Below are positions 37,101 to 48,639 of a DNA stretch of 64,000 nucleotides, in pieces. Location: NCBI GenBank assembly GCA_030522415.1, contig CM060127.1, positions 12,120,646 to 12,184,645 of the forward strand, written 5' to 3'. Made by a program: the position numbers and the translations under genes. A model generated the notes under the pieces. It was not told the origin of the DNA. It saw nothing but the letters and a program-made list of their open reading frames with translations, and searched no databases. The DNA comes from Channallabes apus. Its lineage: Eukaryota; Chordata; Actinopteri; Siluriformes; Clariidae. Position 1 is the first letter of the stretch; every line of letters begins with the position of its first letter.

Positions 37101-40100
37101 AAAACACTTTTCTTTTATTTGTCGGATGAAATATGCTAATTTTTTGAGATAGGGATTTTGGGTTTTCATGAGCTGTATGCCACAATCATCGATATTAAAA
37201 CAATAAAAGGCTTGAACTACTTCAGTTGTGTAATGAATCTAAAATATATGAAAGTCTAATGTTTATCAGTACATTACAGAAAATAATGAACTTTATCACA
37301 ATATGCTAATTTTTTGAGAAGGAACTGTACATACAGTATGTGCCTTATAGACGGGAAATCAGTTTGTATACAACTGTGTACAACATTTGCCGATGTACTC
37401 ACAGGCCACTGAAGATGGCTTTTTCTGAGATGCCAATGAGGGAGGAACCCACTGCCATGGCCAGGAGTACCAGGCCAAAGAATATATGCAGTGGCAGGTA
37501 CCATCTCCGTAGCACTGATGATGCCCAGGGAAACAGGAAAAAGCCCAATCCCAGTAGCCACTGCACAGGAAGTCATAAATATAACACACCTCAAATTAAA
37601 TTGAACACTTTAGTTTACACAGAGTACATTGTTTTCCTAAAATAGCCAGTCAGCAACATTTGGTCAGGAGTATGACTGAAAAATAACACGAGGTACTTCT
37701 GATTAAAACAAGGACTGGAAGGTCAAGTAGATTGTAGTCCACATGTAGTAAGAATGAAAGATCAAGTATGGGGTAGTTCGGGTTAAATGAACAGGTGTGG
37801 GTTCAGGTGTAAGTAAAGATAAAAGGCCAGCAGTGGGGTAGTTCAGGTGTAGTAAGATTGAAATGCCAGGTGTGGGGTAGTTCAGGTGTAATAAGGATGA
37901 AATGCCAGGTGTGGGGTAGTTCAGGTGTAATAAGGATGAAATGCCAGGTGTGGGGTAGTTCAGGTGTAATAAGGATGAAATGCCAGATTTGGGGTTGTTC
38001 CGGTGTGGGGGGTAGTTCAGCAGAACTGAAAGGCAAGTTTAGCGGTAGTTAGAGACATAAAGCCCAGCTGTGGGAATCAGTTAAGGTGTAGATAAGGACT
38101 GCAAGGCCAAGTAGTTCCGGGTATGGGTGAGGATTATAAACCCAAGTTTAATGTAGTTCACGTGTACAGGGCCGGGTGAAGTGGACGCAAAGGGATGAGC
38201 ACCAGGTGTCAGGACGCTGCGGTGTAGCAGAGTAAGGAATAAAAAGCCAGAAGTTGGGGTAGTTGACATGCAACTGAGAACTGAATGGCCAGGTGTGGGG
38301 GTGTAGTTACACCATGAAAGCAAAGTATAGGATAGTTGAGGTGTAGGAGAGCATGAGTGTTCAGGTGTGGAAGGGTCACTTTGTGGCCCACCTGTATGAT
38401 GAAGAGGATGAAGGTGAGCATGCCGCACCAGCTATGCAGAGAGTTCATGTTAGGAAAGCCGGCTTTGTTGTGAACATCAAACACGGCCACAAGACCTGAT
38501 AAAAGAGACACACCATTGTTACACTGCATTCCACCTTCACAAATCCGAGTGTCTTTTCAGGTTTACTTCTCAGGTTTACTATCAGCATGATATAGAGCAG
38601 GTAAGCTAAAGTAATAGATACTGAGCTTGAAAATTACACAAAGGTCAGTTTATTTATGAATGTACAGACAAGAAGACAGTACGTACCCACAATGCTGATA
38701 ATGAGCGCCATCATGTGCAGTAGAGCATGGAGGATCTTCACCGAGCGCTTACTCTCATTTCTGAACACCCGGTACACCAGCACACCTACAATGTGGGGTA
38801 CAGCAAAACAGCAGCAGGATCAGCTCTGAATCAAGACTCAAATTTCATCCCTCCCAGGTTAGTTCAGTGCTTTCACCATAATCTTTAATTAATACATCGG
38901 TAGTGTATGTTTATATGATTACAGTGACTAAGGCACACTTTCTTGTACTAACACTGAAAAGAGAAACCATCATTCCTCACCACTCAGAATAGCAGAAAAA
39001 AAGGCAAATGAATATATGAATTTTAAATTAATTTCAAAAAATCGATTTTGGAGTGATTGTGCCGATACGTAAACTGGCACACAAAAGAATCACGGCACAT
39101 CACTGATTTATTTTTCCCATCTCGAGTAAACGGATACTATCTCAAATTCAAATTCAAATTTTATTTGTCACATACACAGTCATATATCTCTGTACAATTT
39201 TTTTTTAATAAACTGAATAATATTTAAACAACTGCCTTTTGATTTGATTTGCATTATAATTGAGTCCTGGGGAAACGTTTTATTTCTTTTTTAGCACATG
39301 GACAAATGTGTAATATTTTTTATCAGTGGCAAAGACATACAGTACAAAGTATACAGGAATAAGACAAGTAAGGAAAAAAAGTTAGAGAAAAAGATCAGGG
39401 AAGTAAAGTAAGAAGAAAGGAATATTAGAAAAAAGGAAGAGGAAATGAAAGGAAATGAGACAAAAGAAAAGAAAATGAAGAGGAAAGTTGAAAGCAAAGG
39501 AAAAGGGGAAAGGACATGAGGTTAAAAATATAGAGGTGAACCCTTTTAACACTACTAACAGAGTAAATAATACTAGAGCAGAGAATCTTGAATAATAATA
39601 TTAATTGTTATTTAAAAAAAAAAACTGACACATGGTCATCCCTGGCAAATTAGTATTTCTGTTTTGTGGTAACGTAATATTCTGAAGCCTTCCCTGAGGG
39701 AGGAACACGTTCAACACGTCTCTCGGGTACAGAGCTGCCCTCGGGCCTGTTCTTAGCCATGTCACTCTGAAAGACTGACCCTTTAATGAAACAATGACCT
39801 TTCAGATTCAGCGTCCTAATCGAATTGGCCGAGTGACGGCTGAAGAGATTAGCTGAACAAAACGCGTCTGGTTCTGTCGCTACCCTGTAGCTAAACAATA
39901 AATACGCTGTCTGGTTCAGCTCACAGACAGATCTATAGCGCCGTCTCACACGCTCTACAGCTGCACTAATCTGTTCCTAATTTTTTTAACTGATTTATTA
40001 AAGAGCAGTCAGGTCAGACTGTCAATCTATAATGTTGCCATAGCAACCGCAATATTCTCATCACTAACTATAGCAGACCTGGCAATACGGTCATTTGTAC

Positions 40101-43100
40101 AATTGTTTGCCTTTTGCGCCCCCGGTGCAGATCATGGTAGACAATATAATTTCTAAAAATCTTACAAAAATATTTAACACTTTTCAAATGATAAATATTA
40201 TGCAGTGTACCCAAATCAAATATTTAATTAATTTTACATTTTACACTGGTTTTATTCATCAATCACTACATTTTCCCATGTCCATACTGTAGGGTTGAGT
40301 ATACTGATTTTAATACTATTTACAAGTTAAATCCTCTTAAATCTACACATCCTAAAGTTAGCATTCACCCTAGTATTTATGACTGTCTCCTTAAATATGA
40401 TGCCATTTTGTGTATTGACATCATTTCCTTTGTAGGGAAAACACCTGTGGTAAGTGCGTGACTAATCCCAGGATCCAGTAATACCAGGAATGAGGGTGAT
40501 GGGAGATCACGTAAACACTTTGAAATCAAACCGTAAAAAAAAACAAGAGAACTCACGGTTATGTTTAATAGTGAAACACACACAATGCGAAGAGAGCTCA
40601 AGGGATTGGGACTAAACAGCTGTGTAGCCTTAGGATCATCGTTTATCAGTGAGGCTAATCAAACTTCAGTTTTCTAGGGAGCATAAAGATTGGACTATGG
40701 AGAATTGGGAAAAGGTCATATGGTCTGCTGGGTGCATCAGGTTAAGAAGCGTCCTAGTGCCTACCGTACACGACTCTAGAAGCAGTGTTGTGATCTGGGG
40801 TTGCTTCTTGGTCAGGTCTAGCAATGTTATGTGGCCAAAAAATTAGGTCAGCTTTTCCATCGATGGATTTTTCCAAGATGACAAAGCCAGGGGCTTAAAT
40901 TGTGTAGGAGTGGTTCAAGGAGCATATAACATCATTTTCACATACGGACTGACCACTGAGTACAGACCTTAACCCCAATGAGAATCTTTGGGATGTGCTG
41001 GAGAAGGCTCTACACGGTCCGACTCTCCCATCATCAGTAAGTAAGATCTTGGAGAGAAATTAATGCGACTCTGGACGGACACAAATGTTGTAACACTGCA
41101 TAAGTTTGACAATCAAAATAACATCACGATGCGTAACCAAAGCAAAAGTCTGTCCACTGAAATATAAGTGTGTGCAACATTTTTTGGGGGGCCGGGCAGT
41201 GTACTGTACATTCCTTGGTCTAAGACCTGAGAGGTTCAAAGCCTCAGAGCTTATTTACTGTAAATCACCAACCGAGTTCACATGAGACCCCGCCCTTAAT
41301 AAGTTTTACATAATAGTACTGAAGAAACTTCTTTTACAAGCAACATACTATATTCACGGAGAAACACCACTATGTACAACATAGGAGCAAGGCAGTGGCT
41401 GTGAGGCAGTGATGTGATTACAATCTCTAACCTCCATCTGAATTAACGGTTCCTGACTGAACCTCCTGTATTTTAAGCGGTATTCTGCTCTCTCAGCCAA
41501 CAAGTGCAAATCCCCAGCAGCACCTAAATGTGGATCTGAAGCCAGACTCTTGTTTCAGTAAAGCAGCGCAGTCCTTTAAATACTGCAGCTAAAAGCTGAA
41601 ACGTTCCTTCAAGTTTTCCAAAGAGCCGAACTCCATGTGCTTCAAGAGAACTCATGAAGCCTCAGAGGTCCAGGAATGCGCTTATTACGCATAGTGTGTG
41701 TGTGTGTGTGTGTCCAAGCAGATATAGTTTTAAACACTACAGTAGAAGAGCTGGAGGTAAACAATAACATGGTGAAAAAGCAGGGATGGAGGAGGAAAGG
41801 AGGAGGTAAGGAAAACAAAAAAGTAGAAGGGGAAACTTTGGAAAAGGAAAGGAATGAGAAAATTAAGGGAATGCAGAAAAAAAGAAAAAAGTAATGGAAG
41901 CAGAGAAAAGAAAAGAAAATTAAGACTGAAGTTTGAGAAAAGGGAAAGAAAATGATGAGGGATGAAAAGGAAAAGGAAAGAAAAAGTTAATGATAATGAA
42001 GAGGAAAGTAAAAGCATGAGGAAGGGAAAGTAAGAGGAATGGAGATTAAGGAGGAAGGAAAATTGTAGAAAAGGATGAGGAAAAAGGAAGTAGTAAAGAA
42101 AAAAGAAAATGAAGAGGAAAGTTAGAGGAAATGGTAATGGAAAGGATGAGTGAAGGAAAGTACTAAATGTAAGATTGAAAGAAAGTTAAAAGAAAAGAAA
42201 GGGAAAAAATTAACAGGGAATTAAAGAGAGAGAAAGGGAAGAGGAAAGAAGAGAAGCAAATAATGAAAATGAATAAAATCAAGATGGTGTGCTGCACAGG
42301 GGCTGGTGGGTAATGTAGTTCTGTGCCTGTGTTGAGACTCAACAGTGATTAATATGAACCTCAATTAATGTTAGAAATTCTAAACGTATACACTATTACA
42401 TATACACAGTACAATGGTATTATTATGTAATATATATTTTTTATTTCCCTGACGTAGAATATGACAATGTATAAAAAAAAAAAATTTTTAATTATTTGAA
42501 TATTCAGTTTTGAATAAAAATATACAATAAATAAACAGATAAAACCATGTTATACAAGGCTATAAGAAAGAAAACAAATGAGCGAGTGTTTGGTTTCTGT
42601 GTGATTCCGTTTTTTATTTTCAGCTGGAAATACACATTGTAGTCTTTCCTGACAATGCAGATTTACAGTATACCGAGTGATGTTTTAACTGTGTTAACGC
42701 CTCTTTACTTGTCATTACTACTTACTACTAACTGGTTGTTTCTCTGCTGCCTGATTGTTCTGACGTCTCAAATCTCCTACTTGTAATTACAGCTTCACAG
42801 CTCCACACACAGAACAGAGTGTTCAGAGCTCAGTGCTGGTGTTTGGCTCTTATTGTTTATCAGATGATTTAAATGTTTTACAGACTGTGTACATGTGATT
42901 GCCCTGCACATGCCAATCAGTAACCGGGACAAAATCCTAAATCAATCACCGCAACGAGTCTTCGTGTTACAGGAATGCCTCAGGGGGGAAATTAATAAAT
43001 GAATAATCTGATGTCTCACCGTCTCCGTAGAGAAAGACCAGGCCAATGACCATGCAGAGCGGGTGCACGTTAAACTGCTGCGGCGAGCCGTCCCAGGCGT

Positions 43101-43215
43101 AGCCCCCGTGAAAGTGGCCCATCCACACACCCGTAATCACCACACACGCCACGCCCAGCACCTGACAGCTGACCACGTAGCACGGCAGCATCCGAAATAT
43201 ACCCCAACCCTCCAT
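32469..43215 (-). CDS. cyb561: cyb561, cytochrome b561
   Basis: Transmembrane electron carrier that moves electrons from cytosolic ascorbate across chromaffin/secretory vesicle membranes to regenerate ascorbate inside. Join on the - strand: 43215-43020, 38785-38687, 38495-38392, 37560-37403, 32652-32469; all GT-AG, phases consistent, 246 aa against about 250 in the family. Six hydrophobic segments are visible. Candidate heme-ligand histidines lie in [23 protein letters not shown] and PLHIFFG; the C-terminus [15 protein letters not shown] is typical. The start [10 protein letters not shown] lies 5 nt inside an exon with acceptor tgtgtag, so the 5' UTR is spliced. Tail-to-tail with tanc2, as in human. 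Confidence 0.95.
32797..32998. mobile_element. palindromic MITE in cyb561 last intron
   Basis: About 57-bp inverted arms (32799-32855 and 32939-32995) sharing ttttgttgctttgcagc and gacagacacagtttt. Short spacer, no coding content. Confidence 0.65.
33413..35462 (-). mobile_element. piggyBac-type transposon, internally deleted
   Basis: Bounded by TTAA on both sides (33409-33412 and 35463-35466) with inverted ends CCCTCTGAGGTCCG, the piggyBac pattern. Subterminal palindrome acgcatatatgcgt at about 35433. Retains two small - strand exons of the transposase N-terminus but no DDD catalytic domain; 2050 bp. Contains an (AC)n array at 34143-34170. Confidence 0.85.
34379..34895 (-). pseudogene. piggyBac transposase N-terminal exons
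   Basis: Exon 34895-34747 starts [19 protein letters not shown] and is strongly acidic; donor gtaagt. Exon 34458-34379 has acceptor tttgtttag, donor gtaagt and compatible phase, and stays open. The acidic N-terminus fits piggyBac-family transposases. Nothing resembling the catalytic core follows before the element ends. Confidence 0.6.
35467..36034. other. cyb561 intron, unassigned
   Basis: Unique-looking sequence between the piggyBac and Tc1 elements with no exon signals recognised. Confidence 0.5.
36037..37327 (+). mobile_element. Tc1-like transposon, copy 1 (deleted)
   Basis: TA at both sides, ends CAGGTCCTTCTCAAAAAATT and inverse CAGTTCCTTCTC. Transposase starts ATG 36194 ([20 protein letters not shown]) with a paired-like HTH, then is broken. 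Retains [20 protein letters not shown] and LNPIENLWD. The left inverted repeat lacks about 115 bp present on the right. 1291 bp versus about 1.6 kb for full elements. Confidence 0.92.
36194..37054 (+). pseudogene. Tc1 transposase, copy 1
   Basis: HTH domain MGKTADL to [11 protein letters not shown], then two short deletions shift the frame relative to copy 2 (at about 36327 and 36477). A larger deletion near 36503 fuses the DNA-binding part to [12 protein letters not shown] and removes the first catalytic Asp region; copy 2 has the same junction. The second Asp (QHD) and the NPIENLWD block remain in a different frame. Confidence 0.85.
37403..37560 (-). CDS. cyb561: cyb561 exon 5
   Basis: Acceptor tcctgtgcag, donor GGC CT|gtgagt. 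Encodes [20 protein letters not shown], then [20 protein letters not shown] and [11 protein letters not shown]; the frame is not the longest open one here, but family similarity and phase select it. Confidence 0.93.
37670..38370. repeat. 39-bp minisatellite filling a cyb561 intron
   Basis: Core of about four near-identical 39-bp units at 37841-37998 (unit contains gtggggtagttcaggtgtaa and ggatgaaatgcc), with diverged units on both sides. The unit is a multiple of three, so both strands show artefactual repeated peptides. Confidence 0.85.
38392..38495 (-). CDS. cyb561: cyb561 exon 4
   Basis: Acceptor tttatcag, donor ATA CAG|gtgggc. Encodes [20 protein letters not shown] then [14 protein letters not shown]; the SLHSWCG motif carries a heme-ligand His. 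Confidence 0.95.
38687..38785 (-). CDS. cyb561: cyb561 exon 3
   Basis: Acceptor attgtag, donor GTG G|gtacgt. Encodes [20 protein letters not shown] and [13 protein letters not shown]; the VYRVFRN loop and LHALLH are family hallmarks. Confidence 0.94.
38786..40560. other. cyb561 intron, low-complexity and unassigned DNA
   Basis: A purine-rich tract is at 39360-39520 and a small GC-richer block at 39660-39960 with an antisense open frame. An X-box-like palindrome is at 40034-40047. No exon of cyb561 is missing, so nothing here is required by that gene. Confidence 0.5.
40570..41205 (+). pseudogene. Tc1-like transposase relic
   Basis: Translated in pieces it gives [16 protein letters not shown] and SSVVIWGCF, standard Tc1 transposase blocks, followed by a decayed [15 protein letters not shown] region near 40975. 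It ends near gggcagtgta at about 41195. Multiple stops; inactive. Confidence 0.7.
41760..42270 (+). repeat. purine-rich tract in cyb561 intron 2
   Basis: About 500 bp of gaaaagg/ggaaag units; the cyb561 sense strand is therefore pyrimidine-rich. Confidence 0.8.
42271..43019. other. cyb561 intron, nothing recognised
   Basis: Non-repetitive AT-rich sequence up to the gtgaga donor. Confidence 0.5.
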
Positions 43216-43220
43216 CACTT
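43020..43220 (-). CDS. cyb561: cyb561 exon 2 (first coding exon)
   Basis: Acceptor tgtgtag at 43221-43226, five UTR bases, ATG at 43215; donor GAC G|gtgaga. Encodes TM1 ([17 protein letters not shown]) and the start of TM2 after the heme-ligand region [18 protein letters not shown]. Confidence 0.93.
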
Positions 43221-43574
43221 CTACACAGAGAGAGAGACAAATAACAGAAAGAGATGACGGATTATCATTTATTAAATATAGCTATTGTGATGCAGTGCGT
43301 GATCACCCGAGGAGCTGTGAAGAAAAGCGAGCACCTCTGCTCTCTAGTGTGTTCCTCAACCACATAATATCAAGACGTGGCAACACACTGGCAAGATCAG
43401 AATTAAAGACAAAAATGTAAAAATGCTAATAAATTCGTTTTTATCTCTTATTTAAGGATGACTAAAGACCAGAGCATAAATACAGCATCTGCAAGATGTT
43501 TCAGAGCTGTCCGTCTGTGAGTATTAGGATAAGTGGAGAGGAAAGAACACAGAGCTTGAGATTATTTTAGATGA

Positions 43575-43846
43575 TTGCAAAAGTTTGTGCACCCTTACTC
43601 AAAGATCAAACCAACTAGAGGCATCAACGGGCGTTTGGTAATTTTTTTATGTGTTGAAAATGCCTGATTTCTGATCTGCTGCTCTAAGAAAGAAATGTTT
43701 AATAAAAAAAAATAATACAATAAAAACCCTTTTCTGAGTCTGTTATTCTGTAATTCAATTAAGCCTTCTTGAAAAACATTAATAAGACTCTTGTTTAAGA
43801 TTAAGCAAATTATGTACTGTACATGGGGTGCAAACTTTAGCTGCAC
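43575..43846. mobile_element. short MITE in cyb561 5' intron
   Basis: Ends gcaaaagtttgtgcaccc and, inverted, gcagctaaagtttgcacccc. About 270 bp, AT-rich interior, no coding content. Confidence 0.5.
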
Positions 43847-44464
43847 AATGATGATATTTAAGGCTGTATGACGTATGAGTTCATTATGTACGGTTTAATG
43901 TTTAAGTGTGTTTGCAGTTTATTTGTATTTTTACTTAATTATTTAAAAATTATTGAGATTATTTTACCACCTTTTTATTATTGGATTATTCATTCATTTA
44001 TTATCTATACCGCTTATCCTGTACAGTGTAACGGGACGGATTTTTTAAAAACTTTTTTTACATTTTGACTACATTCATTACATTCTATTCTTGCTCATTC
44101 AGTTACATTATAACAAAACAAGGATGGGGCACAAACATTTGCACTCACCTGTGTAAAAAAGGGACGGGGATCATACATGTATCTCGTTATACAAAAAAGA
44201 CAATTCAATCATATTGGCTTCACTGCAATTTGCTATCATGGCGGTGTATTATACAGTACCATGTTGCCATGGCTACACATGTTTAACCAATAACAATACA
44301 GCAAAATCCACTATAAACGGGAAATCTTTGGTTAAATACACTTAAAAAAAACACTTTATACATGAAGATGTCTTCTGTCTCAAAGTAAGTGAGTGAGCAA
44401 GTGTTGTACAGTGTGACATTATAAAATATAAGAGCCAATAAGGTTTCAATATGCAAATGCAAAC

Positions 44465-45152
44465 TAGTGCTGAAACGATTCCTCTAGGAACTAGCAGTTA
44501 TTTTGTTTGGCGTGACATGCAAATGCAAGCCGACAGTAAACACCGATGAAGAAGAAGCGGAATGAGACGTGAACAGTTAGCTGTGTATTGATTTGAGAGA
44601 GTGTTCTGTTGCGGGATGCAAAGTGGAAGGGAGGAATAAAATTATGAGCGAGCCAAGAGGAGAAGAAACCAGCAAGAGAAAATGACAGAAATTGTCAGTA
44701 AAGGCTGAGCTGTAAATTTTGAAACTTTTAGTTCTAAATTGCACAACATAGTGTTTTTGTATAATTAGTTATTTTAATGCGTGCCTTAGTTTTTTTTATA
44801 CTTAGTCATTGAAATACCTTTTTTTTTTTTTTTTTTTCATTTTTGCATCTGAGAAAAGGCTTTAAAATAAGAGTGTACGGCTCTGTAATGCACTTAATTC
44901 ATCTCAGTCAACATTAAGCTATTCCTTGTATTGTGAATCTTGACAATGTTTATTGTTTCATAAAATGCTGTATGCATTTAAAAAAGAAAAAAGTAGATTT
45001 TTTTTTCTAAAAAGAAAACCAATTCATCTTTGTTTCTCTTAAATATTTGACATTGCTGTTTAATTAAGCAAAAGTGTATTTTATCCGATTAATCGATTAC
45101 ATTTTTTTGGTAGAATACTCGATTACTAAAATATTCGCCATCTCCAGCCCCA
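44465..45152. mobile_element. degenerate hAT-like element
   Basis: Left end TAGTGCTGAAACGATT and right end (inverted) TGGGGCTGGAGATGG; interior motif gattaatcgattac near the right. Flanks atgcaaac and gtgcagac agree at 6 of 8 positions, a possible decayed 8-bp duplication. Confidence 0.45.
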
Positions 45153-45419
45153 GTGCAGACCATGTGGAATTAGTTACTGCTTCCTCATAGTGGATGTTGT
45201 TCAGCACATGATTCTTGTCCACACAGCTGTCAGTGCTGCATCAGCAGGTGAACAGTCACTAATGACACTAATCATTAACACATCGAGTATCATTACAGAA
45301 TCAGGAAACAGCGTAAACAAACCCGGTGTCAATTCCCCAGACACGAGGATTACATGTAATCGACGCAGGAAGTGTACCTGTACAGGTGTGTGTGTGTGTG
45401 TGTGTGTGTGTGTTCTCAC

Positions 45420-45720
45420 CTTCCTGCTTTGATGAGAAAGTGCGCTCGAGCTCTAATGGGAACCAAACGCGCCGCGCAAATATGTCTCTTTCTTCTTTTC
45501 TTCTTCTTTCTTTCCCCCTCCGGCTTTTGTTTTCTTTTTGAACCTCCTAACGCTTCATAATTTACACTTTGTGTACCTGTACAGCATGTGTGTGTTCGAG
45601 CTGAAATCCTTCCTCTGGTTAAGTTCGACTGATAAGCAGCTGGGTGTCGAGAGGATGTTGGCCACGCCCATGCGCTTTCCCGATTGGCTGGATTGAAAAA
45701 AGAAGGCGGGTCTAGATGTG
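45420..45720 (-). promoter_or_regulatory. cyb561: probable cyb561 non-coding exon 1 and promoter
   Basis: On the - strand a donor aagcaggaag|gtgagaac lies at 45420. Upstream are a CpG-bearing stretch (gcggcgcg near 45467), a CCAAT box (gccaatcgg at about 45680-45688), and GC/KLF-type boxes (tgggcgtgg, 45662-45670; gacccgcc near 45704). It is the best candidate start for the spliced 5' UTR. The transcription start is not determined. Confidence 0.45.
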
Positions 45721-45934
45721 TTCAGTTTCCTTGGCGACCTAATGTAATGGATGAGCTCAGAGAGCCAAGTGGAGAAAGAGAGAGAGAGAGAGAGAAGAAT
45801 TTTATTGTAAATCATACTTTCAGACAAGTTCTAGCCAGAAATTATTATAATTATTATTATTATTATTATTATGCTCTTGTTGTTGTTCAAATATATCATA
45901 TAATAACTATCAATAACATACTGTACACCACTTC

Positions 45935-46150
45935 TCACTCACTCATCATCTATACTGCTTAATTTGGGTCATTTTGGGAACGCCGATTAGCCTAATCTGC
46001 ATGTCTTTGGACTGTGGGAGGAAACCGGAGTACCCCAAAGGAAACCCACCAAGCTCGGGAAGAACATGCAAACTCCATGCACACAGATGCAGGAATCGAA
46101 CCTGGTCAGGATTCAAACCCGGACTCTGGAGATGCAAGGCGACAGTGCCT
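45935..46150 (-). repeat. SINE-type repeat, minus-strand copy
   Basis: Contains the inverse of ctccggtttcctcccacagt and cagattaggctaat; same family as 14262-14560. Confidence 0.75.
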
Positions 46151-46231
46151 AATATGTATATTAATGAAACATCCAAAACTAATATAATAATAATTATAAA
46201 AAGTGTATATATACAGTATATACTCCAAGTA

Positions 46232-46349
46232 TAGTTAGTCTCATCATTGTTGCTAATGAGACCCACCACAGTCGTGTCGTCCTCTTCATCAAGTTTGCGG
46301 ACGACACGACTGTGGTGGGTCTCATTAGCAACAATGATGAGACTAACTA
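46232..46349. repeat. 51-bp perfect inverted repeat (hairpin)
   Basis: Arms 46232-46282 and 46299-46349 are exact inverse copies with a 16-bp loop. The right arm and loop are LINE RT coding sequence spanning the FADD active site; the left arm is its antisense duplicate at the element's 5' edge. Confidence 0.95.
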
Positions 46350-47057
46350 CAGGAACGAGGTGAGCTGCCTGGCCAGGTGGTGCACAGTCAACAATCTCTC
46401 CCTGAACGTGGAAAAGACAAAAGAGATTGTGGTCGATTACAGGAGAACTTACACCCAACACTCTCCGCTGTCCATCAATGGTGCGATCGTGGAGAGGGTA
46501 AGGAGCACCAAGTTTCTGGGTGTGCACATGACGGAAGATCTCTCCTGGTCCATCAACACTGCAGCACTAGCTAAGAAAGCTCAACAGCGTCTCTACTTTC
46601 TCCGTAAGCTGAGAAGAACCGGAGCCCCGACACCCATCATGCGCACCTTCTACAGAGGCACCATTGAGAGCATCCTGACCAGCTGCATCACTGTGTGGTA
46701 CGGCGCCTGCAATGCGTCCTGCCAGAAAACTCTCCAGCGCATAGTGAGAGCAGCTGAGAAGATCGTTGGTGTCTCTCTCCCCCCCCTCCTGGACATTTAC
46801 AACACCCGCCTCACACGAAAAGCAATCAACATTGCCCGTGACCCTACCCACCCGTCTCAGAGCTTCTTTAGTCTGCTACCATCAGGGAGGAGACTAAGGA
46901 GTCTCCAAGCCAGGACAAGCAGACTGAAGAACAGCTTCATCCATCAGGCGATCAGGAAGCTCAACTCTCTTCCAGCTCTGCCTCCCCTGTGCTCCTCGGT
47001 CTCTCCAACCGTCATACTCTGACTCCTTCATTTTTCACACACACTCGCACACACTCA

Positions 47058-47095
<38 letters not shown>

Positions 47096-47640
47096 CTCAG
47101 ACAAACACTCACAAAAACCTCACACACACACACACACACACACGCGCTCTCAGACACACAACACTCACAATAACTCACACACTCACTCACACATACACTT
47201 GCACCTGTCACTTTGTGCTCCAGGCACCATTGGTACTTTCACTACCTCAAACCGGTGAAAAAAAAAAAAAAAAAAAAAAAACATTCCTTGTTCTCACTGG
47301 ATTTATTTCCCATTTTGTTTACTGATTCATATAGCTCATTATGTTGTCACTTGTCACTTTCTTTTCAACTAAAATAAGCACACTTGCACTATTCCAATTG
47401 CACTGTACCGTTCTGTGTTGTTAACTGTCCCTTTTTGCAGGATAGTAACTAAATTACCTCACCTCTGTTGCCTTTCTAAGTTTGTGTTATTTAAGTCTTT
47501 TTTTTTTTTTTTTTTACCTCTTCAGTGTTATTTGTAAATAGGGCGAGAGTAACGTAATTTCGATTCTCTATATGTATGCACTGTACATGTAGCAGAATTG
47601 ACAATAAAGTTGACTTTGACTTTGACTTTGACTTTGACTT
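46283..47640 (+). mobile_element. 5'-truncated LINE with (TTTGAC)n tail
   Basis: Open from the RT active site LFIKFADDTTVVGLISNNDE through LSLNVEKTKEIVVDYRR, KFLGVHMTEDLSWS and RTFYRGTIESILTSCITVWY to SFFSLLPSGRRLRSLQARTS, stop at 47022. This is the conserved C-terminal part of fish CR1/L2/Rex-type LINE ORF2. A CA-rich array (47040-47215), poly-A (47258-47280) and the tail gactttgactttgac at 47605-47640 follow. The frame is intact from about 46312 to 47022, so the insertion is rather young. Confidence 0.85.
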
Positions 47641-47699
47641 AAAGTAGTAATGTAATAGTAGGAGAAAGAGCAATAGTAGTACTGATGGAAATAGTAACA

Positions 47700-48600
47700 G
47701 TAACAGGGGCCCGAGCACTGATAACAATGAGGAAATTGGAAATCTGGAGAACTGGTGCCAGAGGAACTCCAGATCTCCTTCTAAATGTCAGCAAGAGAAA
47801 GCAGTTGATAGTGGACAGTACAAGGCAGTAGAGGGACTACCAAACCCCCGTCATCAACGAGACCCCAGTGGAGAGAGTGGAGACCTGTTATGATCGTGTC
47901 ACATCAACACCATGGTGAAAAAGGCCCAGCAGCATATCTACCAGCTTAGACGTTTGGGAGACTTTAGACTGCCCTCCAGGTTGCTCTTCTACTCCTGCAT
48001 CATGAGAATGTCTCGATGGGAAACATCATGGCCTGGTTCAGGGATCAGCACCATGCAGGACAGATGAGGTCTACAAACAGTGGTGCGAACAGCGCTGAGC
48101 GCATCAGCATCTGTACCAAGCTCCCTGACCTGCACTCAATCTACAGCAAGCAGTGCTGGACCAAGACCAGGAAGATCGTGAAGGACATCAGCCAGAGAAC
48201 TCTTTTCTCTGTTGCAGTCAGGAAAGCGATTCTGCTCCTTGAAGGCCAACACAGAGACTGCGAAGGAGCTTCTTCCCACAGGCGATACGGTCTCTCAATC
48301 TCACCACCACACAGGACTAAACCATCTTTTTGCACTCACTCTGGACATTTATAGACGTTATGGACAGTTATGAACATTCCACATCTGCAAATTCAGCACA
48401 TTTGCACATATTTCTATTTCATTTTTGCTCATTGCACATTTATGCACATTGCACCTACACATTCATGCATATTTGCACACTCCCTGGACATTTCTATTTA
48501 AATTTTATTTCATTTCCACACTAAAGTTAATATTTTCTATATTTGTACACATTTTTCCTCCATATTTGTACAACTTCGTTTTTCTTATATTCTTAGTAGA
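47700..48600 (+). mobile_element. second LINE 3' fragment, degenerate
   Basis: Pieces such as NTMVKKAQQHIYQLRRLG and LFSLLQSGKRF match the same LINE ORF2 C-terminal region but with stops and shifts. Followed by a gcacat-rich 3' region (48350-48600). Confidence 0.7.
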
Positions 48601-48639
48601 AAAATAACACATATTCGTAAAATAACCCATGAGGAGGAG

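Noticed and set aside
37841..37998. CRISPR-like regular repeat
   Set aside because: Tandem 39-bp units without unique spacers in a vertebrate intron; a minisatellite.
37803..38052. Repeated-peptide frames on both strands
   Set aside because: Artefact of a 39-bp minisatellite whose unit is a multiple of three.
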